NCBI RefSeq assembly: GCF_006149005.1
Contig: NZ_VBSL01000001.1
Span: 682,001 to 746,000 of the forward strand
Direction of reading: 5' to 3'
Source: Larkinella sp. C7
Lineage (GTDB): Bacteria; Bacteroidota; Bacteroidia; Cytophagales; Spirosomataceae
Length of the DNA stretch: 64,000 bases
The position numbers and the translations under genes were made by a program. A model generated the notes under the pieces. That model had not been told where the DNA came from. It did not search any database and saw only the letters and a program-made list of their open reading frames with translations. Shown here piece after piece: positions 42,661 through 50,828 of this stretch (position 1 is its first letter; the number at the start of each line of letters is the position of its first letter).

Positions 42661-42750
42661 AGTTAAGAGTTAAGAGTGATGAGTTAAGAGTTAAAAAAAC
42701 AGATACGACGATTTTTTTAACTCTTAACTCATCACTCTTAACTCTTAACT
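42661..42750 (-). repeat. Perfect 39-bp inverted repeat (tolC to ydaT-like gap)
   Basis: 42661-42699 and 42712-42750 are exact reverse complements over 39 bp, with a 12-nt loop (42700-42711). Each arm is built from GAGTTAA-type heptads plus a GAGTGAT variant and ends in seven A (or T). It runs from the first base of the tolC stop codon to 4 bp before the YdaT-like start, filling the gap. On the minus strand the stem ends in no T-run outside it, but the arm contains one. Confidence 0.9.
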
Positions 42751-44123
42751 CACTTCGTTTGTTGCAGAATCTGGCTGCTGAGCCGCAGGAGTTCGATTTC
42801 GGCAAGTTTGGTGTTGTATTCGGCGTTGATCAGACGGGTCTCGGCGGCAACGGCGTTACGCTGTACATCCCGGAATTCGACCGCCGTCGAGTTGCCTACC
42901 CGGTAGCGTTCAAAGGCGATCTCGACGTTTTCATTGGCGATTTTGAAGCTTTCCAGTTCCAGATTGACCAGAATCAGGCTGTTGCGGTATTGGGAGTAGG
43001 TCTGTTCGAGGGCTTGCTGCAGTTGCAAACGCTGGTCGGACTCCTGGTACTCGGTGATGAGCGCATTCGTCTGGGCGTTGGCCAGCAACCGTCGCTGGTT
43101 AAATCCGGTAAAAATCGGAATGCTGGCCTGAATCCCGTACTGAAGGGCATCGTTGCGGGCACTCCGAACCCCGAAACCGCCCTGGTTATCGATGGCCGTA
43201 AAATTATACCCCCCCACCAGATTGACGACCGGCAACCGTTGCGACCGCGCCAGCCGCACGTTCAGATCCGCAACCCGCCGGTTCAGAGACGCGGCAATCA
43301 ACAGCGGGTTGTTGTTGGTCAACGACTCCCGAAGCTGGTCGAGCGAAATATCCGTCCGCACAATGATCGTATCCCGAACGGCAAACTCCGTGGCGGGGTC
43401 CCGAACGATGAGCGTATTCAACAATACCTTGGCATTCCGCACATTCTGCTGCTGCGTTACCAGTGCGGAGCTATCGGCATTATAATCGACCTGAGCACTC
43501 AGGAAATCGACCCGCGAGCGCGTGCCAACTTCGTAATTGGCGCGGGCCAGTTCCAGGCGGTCACGGGAAATATCCAGCGCCTGCCGGAGTGAAACCAGTT
43601 GCTGCAATTGCCGGATTACATCGTAATAGCCCGTGGCCACATCGGCCACCGTGGCTTCAATGTTGGCGCGGGTGTTGACTTCACTGATCTTCACGACTTC
43701 GCCCAGGCGGTCGTAGGTAATGAAATTGCCAAAACCATTAAAGATCGTCCAGTTTACCCCAACCCCAACCTGCGTATTCCGGTTGGTGATCCCGTAGAGA
43801 TTCTGAGGGGGACGTAAGCCGTCGAGAAATTCCTGGCGTAAATTTTGTAAGTTGCTGTTATTGGTTAGGTTACCCGTTACATTGGGAAAAAAGCTGGCTT
43901 TGGCCGTCTTGAAATCGGTGCGGGCAATCTGTTCCTGCGACCGGAAGATGCGAACCTGGTAACTTTTTTCAAGAGCCGCCGAAATCGCTTCCTGCAAGGT
44001 AAGTGTTTCGCCCTCCTGCGTAATAACGGAAGTGCGCCGGGTGCGCGGAGCGAGTGGTTGAACGGGTTGAGACCAGGAAGTAAAGAACGAAAAGAAAAGG
44101 AGCAAGCTTAGAAAGAAGCGCAT
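42750..44123 (-). CDS. TolC-family outer-membrane efflux protein
   Basis: A 457-residue outer-membrane channel-tunnel protein. A signal peptide (FFLSLLLFFSFFTSWSQ) is followed by two OEP repeats made of long coiled helices (EAISAALEKSYQVRIFRSQEQ, and the second half LNRRVADLNVRLARSQRLPV). The repeat structure with NYEVGTRSRVDFLSAQVDYN and VGNSTAVEFRDVQRNAVAAE is typical. No adjacent RND or ABC pump or adaptor is encoded, so the partner is elsewhere. The stop codon overlaps one arm of the 39-bp palindrome. Confidence 0.93.
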   Translation of the reverse strand: MRFFLSLLLFFSFFTSWSQPVQPLAPRTRRTSVITQEGETLTLQEAISAALEKSYQVRIFRSQEQIARTDFKTAKASFFPNVTGNLTNNSNLQNLRQEFLDGLRPPQNLYGITNRNTQVGVGVNWTIFNGFGNFITYDRLGEVVKISEVNTRANIEATVADVATGYYDVIRQLQQLVSLRQALDISRDRLELARANYEVGTRSRVDFLSAQVDYNADSSALVTQQQNVRNAKVLLNTLIVRDPATEFAVRDTIIVRTDISLDQLRESLTNNNPLLIAASLNRRVADLNVRLARSQRLPVVNLVGGYNFTAIDNQGGFGVRSARNDALQYGIQASIPIFTGFNQRRLLANAQTNALITEYQESDQRLQLQQALEQTYSQYRNSLILVNLELESFKIANENVEIAFERYRVGNSTAVEFRDVQRNAVAAETRLINAEYNTKLAEIELLRLSSQILQQTK

Positions 44124-44265
44124 TCTGGTATTATTTTTAAGTATCTGACCTTCAAAATTAAAAGATATTCTGTCATTCTTTGTATACCGGAATTAGATTT
44201 GGAGGTATTTCTTCTCAACCGAACATTTCCGAAAGAATCTTCCACCAAAAGCGTAAATTTCCGGC

Positions 44266-45897
44266 ATGAACCATCGCTACCTGCTCTTCGGCCTTTCTAT
44301 GGCCCTTTTAACGGCTTGTTCGCCCAAAAAAAAGGCCGATTTACTGGTTCATCATGCGGTTATCTACACTGCCGACTCCCTCTTCACCAGTGCCCAGGCT
44401 TTTGCTGTCAAAGATGGAAAATTCGTGGCCGTCGGCTCTTCGGAAAGCGTGCTGAACGACTACCAGGCGGATAGCGTCGTCGATTTGAACGGGCAGCCGG
44501 TCTATCCCGGTTTCTATGACCCTCACGCCCATTTCCTGGGGTTGGGGCAGATGCTGGAACAGGCCGACCTGGTGGGCACGCGCTCCTTCGACGAGGTGAT
44601 TCAACGACTCAAAACCTTTTCCGAAAAACACCCCGACAACCTTTGGATTCTGGGCCGGGGCTGGGACCAGAACCAGTGGCCCGACAAGCAGTTTCCGACC
44701 CGGGAAAAACTGGATGCGGCCTTCCCCACGATCCCGGTTTACATTGCCCGCATCGATGGACACGCGGCCCTGATCAACTCGAAAGCACTCCGACTGGCTG
44801 GCATTACCAACGCCACCAAAGTTGCGGGTGGGGAAGTCATTTTGGCAAACAACGAACCAACGGGTGTCCTGATCGACAACGCGAAGAATGCGGTTCGACG
44901 CCTGATTCCGCAACCGGACGCCCGGGAAAAGGAGCGCATGCTTCTGGCGGCCCAGAAAGTGTGTCTGTCGCTGGGTCTGACAACGGTTTCCGACGCCGGT
45001 CTGGATCGGAAAGACATTGAACTGGTGGAACAACTGCACCGGGAAAACAAGCTGAAGATCCGGGATTATGTGATGATCAAACTTGGCGAACCGAATCTGG
45101 ACTATTACCTCAAACGGGGGCCCTTCCAGACCGACCGGCTGACGGTTCGCTCCTTCAAACTCTATGCCGACGGGGCGCTGGGGTCGCGGGGGGCCTGTCT
45201 GCGAAAACCGTATCACGACCGCCCCGAAACCGCCGGTTTTCTGCTGCTGCATCCCGCCGAACTGGAACGGATTTTGACCTTACTGGAAGCCAGTAACTTT
45301 CAAGCCAATACGCACTGCATTGGCGACTCGGCCAATCACCTGATTCTGGATCTGTACGGCAAACTGCTGAAAAGCCCCAACCCGCGCCGGTGGCGGATCG
45401 AACACGCGCAGGTGGTTTCACCGGACGATTTCTGGAAATTTAACCGGTATTCGGTCATTCCGTCGGTGCAACCCACCCACGCAACCTCCGACATGGACTG
45501 GGCCACCGACCGTCTGGGACCGATCCGGGTGAAGGGTGCCTATGCTTTCAAAGACTTGATGAAACAAAACGGTATCATTGCCTTTGGGAGTGACTTTCCG
45601 GTCGAAGCCCCCAACCCGCTCTATGGTTTTCATGCCGCCGTGGCCCGGGTCGATGCCAAAGGGTTTCCGGCCGGCGGCTACCAGATGGAAAATGCCGTAG
45701 ACCGCGCATCCGCCCTGAAAGCAATGACGAGTTGGGCCGCTTACGCCAATTTTGAAGACCACCTGCGCGGCAGCATCGAACCCGGCAAGCAAGCCGATTT
45801 TGTGGTGTTGCAACAGGATATTATGAAGATTCCGGCTCCGCAACTTCGAGGGGTGAAGGTACTGCAAACCTGGATCGGTGGTGAACGACTGTTCTGA
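44266..45897 (+). CDS. Amidohydrolase family lipoprotein (YtcJ/NfdA-like)
   Basis: A 543-residue metal-dependent amidohydrolase anchored as a lipoprotein: lipobox LLTAC with Cys18. The metal-binding HxH is GFYDPHAHFLG around residue 88. Later ligands are present in NTHCIGDSANH and RRWRIEHAQVV, and the final Asp in FGSDFPVEAPNPLYG. This is the NfdA/YtcJ-like branch (N-substituted formamide deformylase-like). Substrates are largely unknown. It is a single gene, followed by an imperfect hairpin (45930-45991) and then the ion channel gene. Confidence 0.88.
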   Translation: MNHRYLLFGLSMALLTACSPKKKADLLVHHAVIYTADSLFTSAQAFAVKDGKFVAVGSSESVLNDYQADSVVDLNGQPVYPGFYDPHAHFLGLGQMLEQADLVGTRSFDEVIQRLKTFSEKHPDNLWILGRGWDQNQWPDKQFPTREKLDAAFPTIPVYIARIDGHAALINSKALRLAGITNATKVAGGEVILANNEPTGVLIDNAKNAVRRLIPQPDAREKERMLLAAQKVCLSLGLTTVSDAGLDRKDIELVEQLHRENKLKIRDYVMIKLGEPNLDYYLKRGPFQTDRLTVRSFKLYADGALGSRGACLRKPYHDRPETAGFLLLHPAELERILTLLEASNFQANTHCIGDSANHLILDLYGKLLKSPNPRRWRIEHAQVVSPDDFWKFNRYSVIPSVQPTHATSDMDWATDRLGPIRVKGAYAFKDLMKQNGIIAFGSDFPVEAPNPLYGFHAAVARVDAKGFPAGGYQMENAVDRASALKAMTSWAAYANFEDHLRGSIEPGKQADFVVLQQDIMKIPAPQLRGVKVLQTWIGGERLF

Positions 45898-45929
45898 TCT
45901 GTACGAGTTGACTATTGAACACTGAATAA

Positions 45930-45991
45930 CGAATATTGAATAACGAAATGCCTCTTCTCATCTACCGTTCAGCATTCGCTGTTCATATTCG
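45930..45991 (+). repeat. Imperfect intergenic hairpin built from GAATAACGAA words
   Basis: The segment 45930-45951 (CGAATATTGAATAACGAAATGC) pairs with 45972-45991 with a few bulges and mismatches; the loop is 20 nt. The left arm contains a tandem word (GAATAACGAATATTGAATAA). It lies between the amidohydrolase and the channel genes. Confidence 0.6.
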
Positions 45992-46014
45992 TTTTTCTTA
46001 CCAATGCTATTCCT

Positions 46015-46845
46015 ATGCAACATTCTGCTCACATCCACGAGCCCGCTGCCAACCCGTTGCGCCGGACGGTTTACCGGGTACTGGAAACGTCCACCGGAAA
46101 AAAACGGGGTTTGAGTCTGGTATTCAACCTGACCCTGATCGTCGTCATTACGCTCAATGCCATTGCCATCATTCTGAATACCGTGCCATCGCTCAAGCTT
46201 CGCTACGACCATTTATTCGTTGATTTTGAGATCTTTTCCGTTATTTTTTTTACGGTTGAATACTTCGTCCGGGTCTGGATCTGCGTCGAGAATGAGAAGT
46301 ATCGGCACCCGGTTTTCGGGCGAATCCGGTACATGCTGTCCACCACGGCCATTGTTCACCTGCTGGCGATTTTGCCGTTTTACGTAACGCTTTTTCACAC
46401 CGATCTGGCCCTGATCCGGATTCTGCGGATTTTCCGGATTTTCCGGCTGTTCCGCATCACGCGCTATTCCAAGGCATTTCAGGTCATTCAGAGCGTGGTA
46501 GAAGACAAAAAAGAAGAACTGGTGTTGAGCGTCTCCTTCCTGATGTTTATGCTCGTCATTATTTCGAGTGTCATGTACTACCTCGAACACCCCACCCAGC
46601 CCGATCAGTTTTCGAGCATTCCGGCCACCTTGTGGTGGGGCATTAACGCGATGGCCACCGTTGGTTACGGCGATATTCACCCCATGACCCCCCTGGGAAA
46701 AGTACTGGCCGGTGTTACGGCAGTCATGGGAATTGGCCTTTTCGCCCTCCCAACCGGTATTTTAGCCTCGGGTTTTGCCGAACACATCCGCTCCCAAAAA
46801 ACCGGTCAGAAGCGGCACTGCCCGCATTGCGGGAAGGAACTTTGA
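46015..46845 (+). CDS. Voltage-gated-type potassium channel
   Basis: A 276-residue ion transporter with six transmembrane segments. The S4 voltage sensor carries periodic arginines in ALIRILRIFRIFRLFRITRY. The pore loop has the K+ selectivity filter TVGYGDIHP around residue 219. The S6 helix follows (LGKVLAGVTAVMGIGLFALP). The C-terminus has a CPHCGKEL motif, a possible CxxC metal or redox site, and no large ligand-binding domain. Six-TM bacterial Kv-like channels of this size are common. It is codirectional with the amidohydrolase, separated by a hairpin-bearing gap. Confidence 0.93.
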   Translation: MQHSAHIHEPAANPLRRTVYRVLETSTGKKRGLSLVFNLTLIVVITLNAIAIILNTVPSLKLRYDHLFVDFEIFSVIFFTVEYFVRVWICVENEKYRHPVFGRIRYMLSTTAIVHLLAILPFYVTLFHTDLALIRILRIFRIFRLFRITRYSKAFQVIQSVVEDKKEELVLSVSFLMFMLVIISSVMYYLEHPTQPDQFSSIPATLWWGINAMATVGYGDIHPMTPLGKVLAGVTAVMGIGLFALPTGILASGFAEHIRSQKTGQKRHCPHCGKEL

Positions 46846-46930
46846 AATGTAAAATGATGAGCGCCAAATGCAAAAGTAAAACCGGAGTCGGAGCAACCCT
46901 TTTACATTTGGCGTTCATCATTTTACATTT
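46845..46930. repeat. 26-bp inverted repeat between channel and M48 genes
   Basis: 46845-46870 and 46905-46930 are complementary at 25 of 26 positions. The left arm starts at the last base of the channel stop codon. The AAATGTAAAATGATGA word recurs around the IVP-like gene at 60053. Confidence 0.85.
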
Positions 46931-46942
46931 ATCATTCTTTTT

Positions 46943-47725
46943 TCACTTCGCTTTATACTTCGCAATCGCTTCCTGAATGCGTTCGATGCGGTTATCGGGA
47001 TCGGGGTGGCTGCTCATGAATTCGGAAGGGCGGTTGGGACCACCGGCGGCCTTCAGCACTTCCATCACATCGATCATCGCTTCGGGATTGTACCCGCTCT
47101 CGACCATCCACCGAACCCCGAGCTGGTCGGATTCGATTTCGTCATCACGGCCGTATTTCAGACCAATCAGGTTGGCGACGTAAGCCGCAATGGCCGAATT
47201 GCGGCCCGGTGAGTTGGGGTCTTCGGTGGCAATGGCGGCAGCCCCGGCCAGTCCCTGGGTGAGTTGTTGTTTGGCAATTTGCTCGGCCGAATGACGTCCT
47301 ACCACGTGCGTAATTTCGTGACCCAGCACCCCCGCCAGTTGGTCCTCGTTTTTCAATTTATCAAGCAAAGCCGCTGTGATAAAAATCTGCCCGCCCGGTA
47401 CGGCAAAAGCATTAACCGTCTTGTTGTCGGCCAGAACGTGAAAATCAAATTGATAAGGGCTGTTTTTTACATCGGTGGAGTTAACGATTTTCTGGCCAAC
47501 GCGCTTCACCGATTGCTGCACTTTTTCGTCCGGGTAGAGTCCACCAAATTGCTGGGCCATCTGGGGCGCACTTTCCAGCCCCAACTGAACTTCCTGTTCG
47601 GGCGTCAGGCTGATGTGCTGCTTCTCACCCGTCACCGGATTTTCCTGCGTGTTACTGAAGTAGGTAAAAACGGCAATGAGGGCCGCTATCAAACCAAAAA
47701 TTAATCGACCGGCTCGCGAGCGCAT
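46943..47725 (-). CDS. M48 family zinc metallopeptidase
   Basis: A 260-residue Loi/BepA-like M48 protease with an N-terminal membrane anchor or signal (LIFGLIAALIAVFTYF). The zinc site HEITHVVGRH has His136, Glu137 and His140; the third ligand is the Glu in EIESDQLGVRWM. The region GLYPDEKVQQSVKRVGQKIV before it is the usual pro-like helix. It should act in the periplasm, perhaps in envelope quality control. It converges with the channel gene, with a hairpin in the 97-bp gap. Confidence 0.93.
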   Translation of the reverse strand: MRSRAGRLIFGLIAALIAVFTYFSNTQENPVTGEKQHISLTPEQEVQLGLESAPQMAQQFGGLYPDEKVQQSVKRVGQKIVNSTDVKNSPYQFDFHVLADNKTVNAFAVPGGQIFITAALLDKLKNEDQLAGVLGHEITHVVGRHSAEQIAKQQLTQGLAGAAAIATEDPNSPGRNSAIAAYVANLIGLKYGRDDEIESDQLGVRWMVESGYNPEAMIDVMEVLKAAGGPNRPSEFMSSHPDPDNRIERIQEAIAKYKAK

Positions 47726-47999
47726 GATGTGAGGGAGTGAAAGGTTTTTACTTTAGTCGTATACTAAACCAAAAAGTAACAAAAAGTTCTCAGGCAATTT
47801 TCAGGAGATTCGTCAAAACCCGGTCTGAAGCCGCCATGATCGTTTTTTTGCTGCCCTTCTTTTCACTTCTCCAGCAACTTTCTTCTCAACTTTCGCTCTA
47901 TTGTCAATATGAAATTACGGTGATACCACCTGGTTGTAGTTCCGGCAAGAAGATGAAAAAATAAGGTGGTCCGCAAAGGGCGAACAAGACACGGTTTTA

Positions 48000-48896
48000 C
48001 TATTTCGAGATTTCAACCCGCCAATCCGGCCCGCTGCTGATTTTATATTTTCGGGCGAAATCTCCCCTGTTCACCGCTACTGAAAAATTGAGCAGGCTAT
48101 TGAAATAGGCCACATTCCCACCTTCTTTCGACTCACCAAACGTGTTCACAAACAACACATTACCCTTAAAACACCTCTTATTTTTATTAAAAATCCGAAT
48201 GTGTAGGTTCTCGCCGGTTTTAGCGCCCAGTTGTTCAAAAAGCGGTTTGGGAATGTTGGTCCAGACGTTGCCATACTGCACGTCCAGCACCGGAACCGTT
48301 CCTTTCAGAACGCCATTTTCAAGAACCGGTTTCTGGTAAGGTATTTTCCAAACCTCGGCGGGCAGCTTTTTGCCGACCTGTGCCAGCGAAATGACCTTAG
48401 CCGCCAGCCGTGCTCCCGTATAGGCATACACGTCGCGACCGTGAAAGGTATAGGACTCCGTCGAATTGCGCAGGCGGTTAACGGCTTCATCAATTTCGCG
48501 CACTTCCTGAATGCCCAGCTTTTCGGCAATGAGCGTGAGTGTTCCGTTGTCAGGCGTTACAAAATAATGGCCGGATTGGGTGAGCAGAACCACCGATTTC
48601 CGTTCCGTTCCCACACCGGGGTCGCAGACCGAAACGAAAACCGTGCCTTCGGGATAATAGGGGGCCGTTTGCAATAACCGGTAGGCCGCTTCCCAGATGT
48701 TGTAGGCTGGAATGTCGTGGGTCAGATCAAAAATCTTCAGCGTGGGCGACACGCCCACCGCCACACCTTTCATCGCCGAAACCGCCCCGTCTTTCAACCC
48801 AAAATCAGACTGAAAAACCAAGACGCCATTCTGGGCGAAAAGCGCAGTCGCCATCAGCCAGCCGTGGATCAACAACAAGGCGGTTTTTCGGTTCAT
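48000..48896 (-). CDS. Exported SAM hydrolase (DUF62, SAM hydroxide adenosyltransferase)
   Basis: A 298-residue member of the chlorinase/fluorinase-related DUF62 family, which converts S-adenosylmethionine and water to adenosine and methionine. Motifs: FQSDFGLKDGAVSAMKGV at the N-terminus, VSVCDPGVGTERKSVVLLT, FVTPDNGTL and the catalytic region TFHGRDVYAYTGARLA. A signal peptide precedes the domain (LLLIHGWLMATALFAQ), so the enzyme acts outside the cytoplasm. No halogenating-enzyme features are visible. It may salvage SAM released by lysis. The gap to the esterase gene holds a hairpin. Confidence 0.9.
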   Translation of the reverse strand: MNRKTALLLIHGWLMATALFAQNGVLVFQSDFGLKDGAVSAMKGVAVGVSPTLKIFDLTHDIPAYNIWEAAYRLLQTAPYYPEGTVFVSVCDPGVGTERKSVVLLTQSGHYFVTPDNGTLTLIAEKLGIQEVREIDEAVNRLRNSTESYTFHGRDVYAYTGARLAAKVISLAQVGKKLPAEVWKIPYQKPVLENGVLKGTVPVLDVQYGNVWTNIPKPLFEQLGAKTGENLHIRIFNKNKRCFKGNVLFVNTFGESKEGGNVAYFNSLLNFSVAVNRGDFARKYKISSGPDWRVEISK

Positions 48897-48911
48897 GATT
48901 TTTTAGTTAAG

Positions 48912-49010
48912 AGTTAAGAGTTAAAAATTAAGAGTTATTCTGCTAAGTTAAAATACATTAGCCAACAGCACGGGTGGCAGCTCTTAACTCTTAATTTTTA
49001 ACTCTTAACT
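48912..49010 (-). repeat. 26-bp inverted repeat of GAGTTAA words
   Basis: 48912-48937 and 48985-49010 are perfectly complementary over 26 bp around a 47-nt loop. The arms repeat AGTTAAGAG, as in the 42661-42750 element. The right arm begins within the stop codon of the esterase gene, and the left arm ends 16 bp before the SAM hydrolase start. Confidence 0.88.
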
Positions 49011-50307
49011 ATTTCCCTGCTCCCTTCAACTGCTGAACCAGCCAGGTGGTCATCAGTTCCGTTTGTTCGGGATAGGTCCAGTGGCCGGTGTCTTCGTATA
49101 ATTTCAATTGTTTTGGAGCCGAAATTACGTTGTAAGAGGCATACATGGAAGTCGGCGGGCAGGTTTCGTCATTGAAACCCCAGGAATAATACCCCGGCAC
49201 TTTGATCAGGCGGGCAAAATTGACGACATCGTAATACCCAACGGTTTTGATTTTAGCGGGCGTGTTGTTGAAAGCCAGAGCCTTTCCGTAAAACAGATGC
49301 GGCCACCCGCCAGCCCGGCCTTTCAGATACCCCGTCACATCCGACAAAGCCGGGTAATAGGCTCCCAGCCACTTCACGCGGCTGTCCAGACCGGCGGTGG
49401 TGATGGACAACGCGCCCCCCTGACTACCGCCTGTTACGGCCAGATTGCTGCCGTCGTACTGCGGCAAACTCACCAGAAAGTCGTTGGCCCGCACGCAGCC
49501 CAGATACACCCGTTTGTAGTAATACCGATCGCGGTCGTCAAGGTTAAAATTCTGATAACCACCCAGTCCACCAGCACTCAGATTGAGGTAAACCGCCGGG
49601 TCCAGATTCACCGGAATGCCGTGAATCCCTATTTCCAGCGTAATGATGCCCTTTTCCGCATCGGCGATATTGCCGTTATACGGCCGAATCCCCGCCCCCG
49701 GAACCCGCAGCAAGGCCGGATATTTCCCGTCCTGCTTCGGCACACACAGAATGCCATACAACCGGGAGTTGGCGTAGTTCTGAATATTGACCTGATACAC
49801 GTTCACTTTTTCGGTGCAGCGTTCGGGCAGCAGCGTCATGCGGGCATCGAGCGGAATCCGGCTAAGTTCAGCTTTGGCACTGTCCCAGAACATCTTGAAA
49901 TCGGCGGGATTTTCGACGGTCGGCACCACCTGCAGCGGATTGAAACCGGCCGTGGCCAGGTTGCGGTAGGTCTTGCCATTGATTTCGGTGGTGGCGATGC
50001 AACGCAGAAAACCGGGTGTTTTCATCGTTCCGCCATCGACGATGGTCGTGCCGTTGGCCAGCGTCACGGTTTCCTGTTTCGTGGGCTCCATTTTTTCCGG
50101 CCCGATTTCATACCGGATTTTGGCCCCTTTGACGGGATTGCCGTATTGTAAAACAGAAATGGTAAATTTAACGGACTCGCCGGGGCGGTATAACCAATCG
50201 GTATGATCGGGCGCCACGACGATTTTAATGGGACGTTCGGCGGGTTGGGCCAGGGCACAAACCGTTACAAGCAGGTACAGATAGACCAGCAGGAAGCATT
50301 TTTTCAT
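49009..50307 (-). CDS. Acetylxylan esterase (AXE1/CE7-like), exported
   Basis: A 432-residue alpha/beta-hydrolase. A signal peptide (LLVYLYLLVTVCALAQ) and an N-terminal beta-sandwich-like segment of about 110 residues precede the catalytic domain. The nucleophile elbow is GGSQGGALS with Ser295. The preceding PALLRVPGAGIRPY and the C-terminal DTGHWTYPEQ with the catalytic His fit the CE7 family. It would remove acetyl groups from xylo- or other oligosaccharides in the periplasm. It is not in a SusCD operon. Confidence 0.85.
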   Translation of the reverse strand: MKKCFLLVYLYLLVTVCALAQPAERPIKIVVAPDHTDWLYRPGESVKFTISVLQYGNPVKGAKIRYEIGPEKMEPTKQETVTLANGTTIVDGGTMKTPGFLRCIATTEINGKTYRNLATAGFNPLQVVPTVENPADFKMFWDSAKAELSRIPLDARMTLLPERCTEKVNVYQVNIQNYANSRLYGILCVPKQDGKYPALLRVPGAGIRPYNGNIADAEKGIITLEIGIHGIPVNLDPAVYLNLSAGGLGGYQNFNLDDRDRYYYKRVYLGCVRANDFLVSLPQYDGSNLAVTGGSQGGALSITTAGLDSRVKWLGAYYPALSDVTGYLKGRAGGWPHLFYGKALAFNNTPAKIKTVGYYDVVNFARLIKVPGYYSWGFNDETCPPTSMYASYNVISAPKQLKLYEDTGHWTYPEQTELMTTWLVQQLKGAGK

Positions 50308-50414
50308 AAGGCTCAGGTGTTGAAATTTTATTCAGCAGTTTTTGTTGGTAAGCAAAAAAGGGCGGTTCTCTACCTGTCCAGGCGAATTTTATTCATCCTC
50401 TAACCATTGCATTC

Positions 50415-50648
50415 ATGAAAGACATCACGACCCGTTACACCAATGGCGAAATAACCGTCGTCTGGAAACCGGCCCTCTGTACGCACTCCCGACGCTGTTT
50501 TACGGGGTTACCGGACGTTTTCGATCCGAGGAAAAGACCGTGGGTGACCATCGCCGGAGCGACAACGGAACGCATTGTGGAACAGATCCATCAGTGTCCA
50601 TCCGGGGCATTGTCGTATTTCCGGAACGATGCGGTAACAGCAGGGTAA
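50415..50648 (+). CDS. YjdI-like divergent 4Fe-4S mono-cluster protein
   Basis: A 77-residue small ferredoxin-like protein of the Fer4_19 type. The core reads VVWKPALCTHSRRCFTGLPD with Cys22 and Cys28, and HQCPSGALSYF with Cys61; the family uses few cysteines plus other ligands. It is usually cytoplasmic and its electron partner is unknown. It is a single gene in a gap between the esterase and hexosaminidase. Confidence 0.85.
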   Translation: MKDITTRYTNGEITVVWKPALCTHSRRCFTGLPDVFDPRKRPWVTIAGATTERIVEQIHQCPSGALSYFRNDAVTAG

Positions 50649-50671
50649 TGCCGATACCCCCTGAAAAGTAG

Positions 50672-50757
50672 CTACCAGATGATTCATCCCTTCGGGATTA
50701 TCAAATTACAAATCCCGGAGGGATGAATCATTTTGTAGCCCCCGGTTAAACCGGGGG
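50672..50757. repeat. 28-bp REP-like hairpin plus small GC hairpin
   Basis: 50672-50699 and 50711-50738 are complementary at 25 of 28 positions with an 11-nt loop; the arms contain ATGATTCATCCC and GGGATGAATCAT. Immediately after, CCCCCGG (50739-50745) pairs with CCGGGGG (50751-50757). The word AATCCCGGAGGGAT resembles the stems of the array near 32646 and reappears nearby as AATCCCGGAGAGAT. Confidence 0.75.
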
Positions 50758-50828
50758 TAGAGATGAACAAGGTGGGTCTAAAATCCCGGAGAGATGACCG
50801 ATTGAAGGAACGGGTATGGCCTGAAACC

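Noticed and set aside
47737-47964. 75-codon open frame between the M48 and SAM hydrolase genes
   Set aside because: No recognisable domain, no promoter box and mixed composition; kept as non-coding for lack of support.
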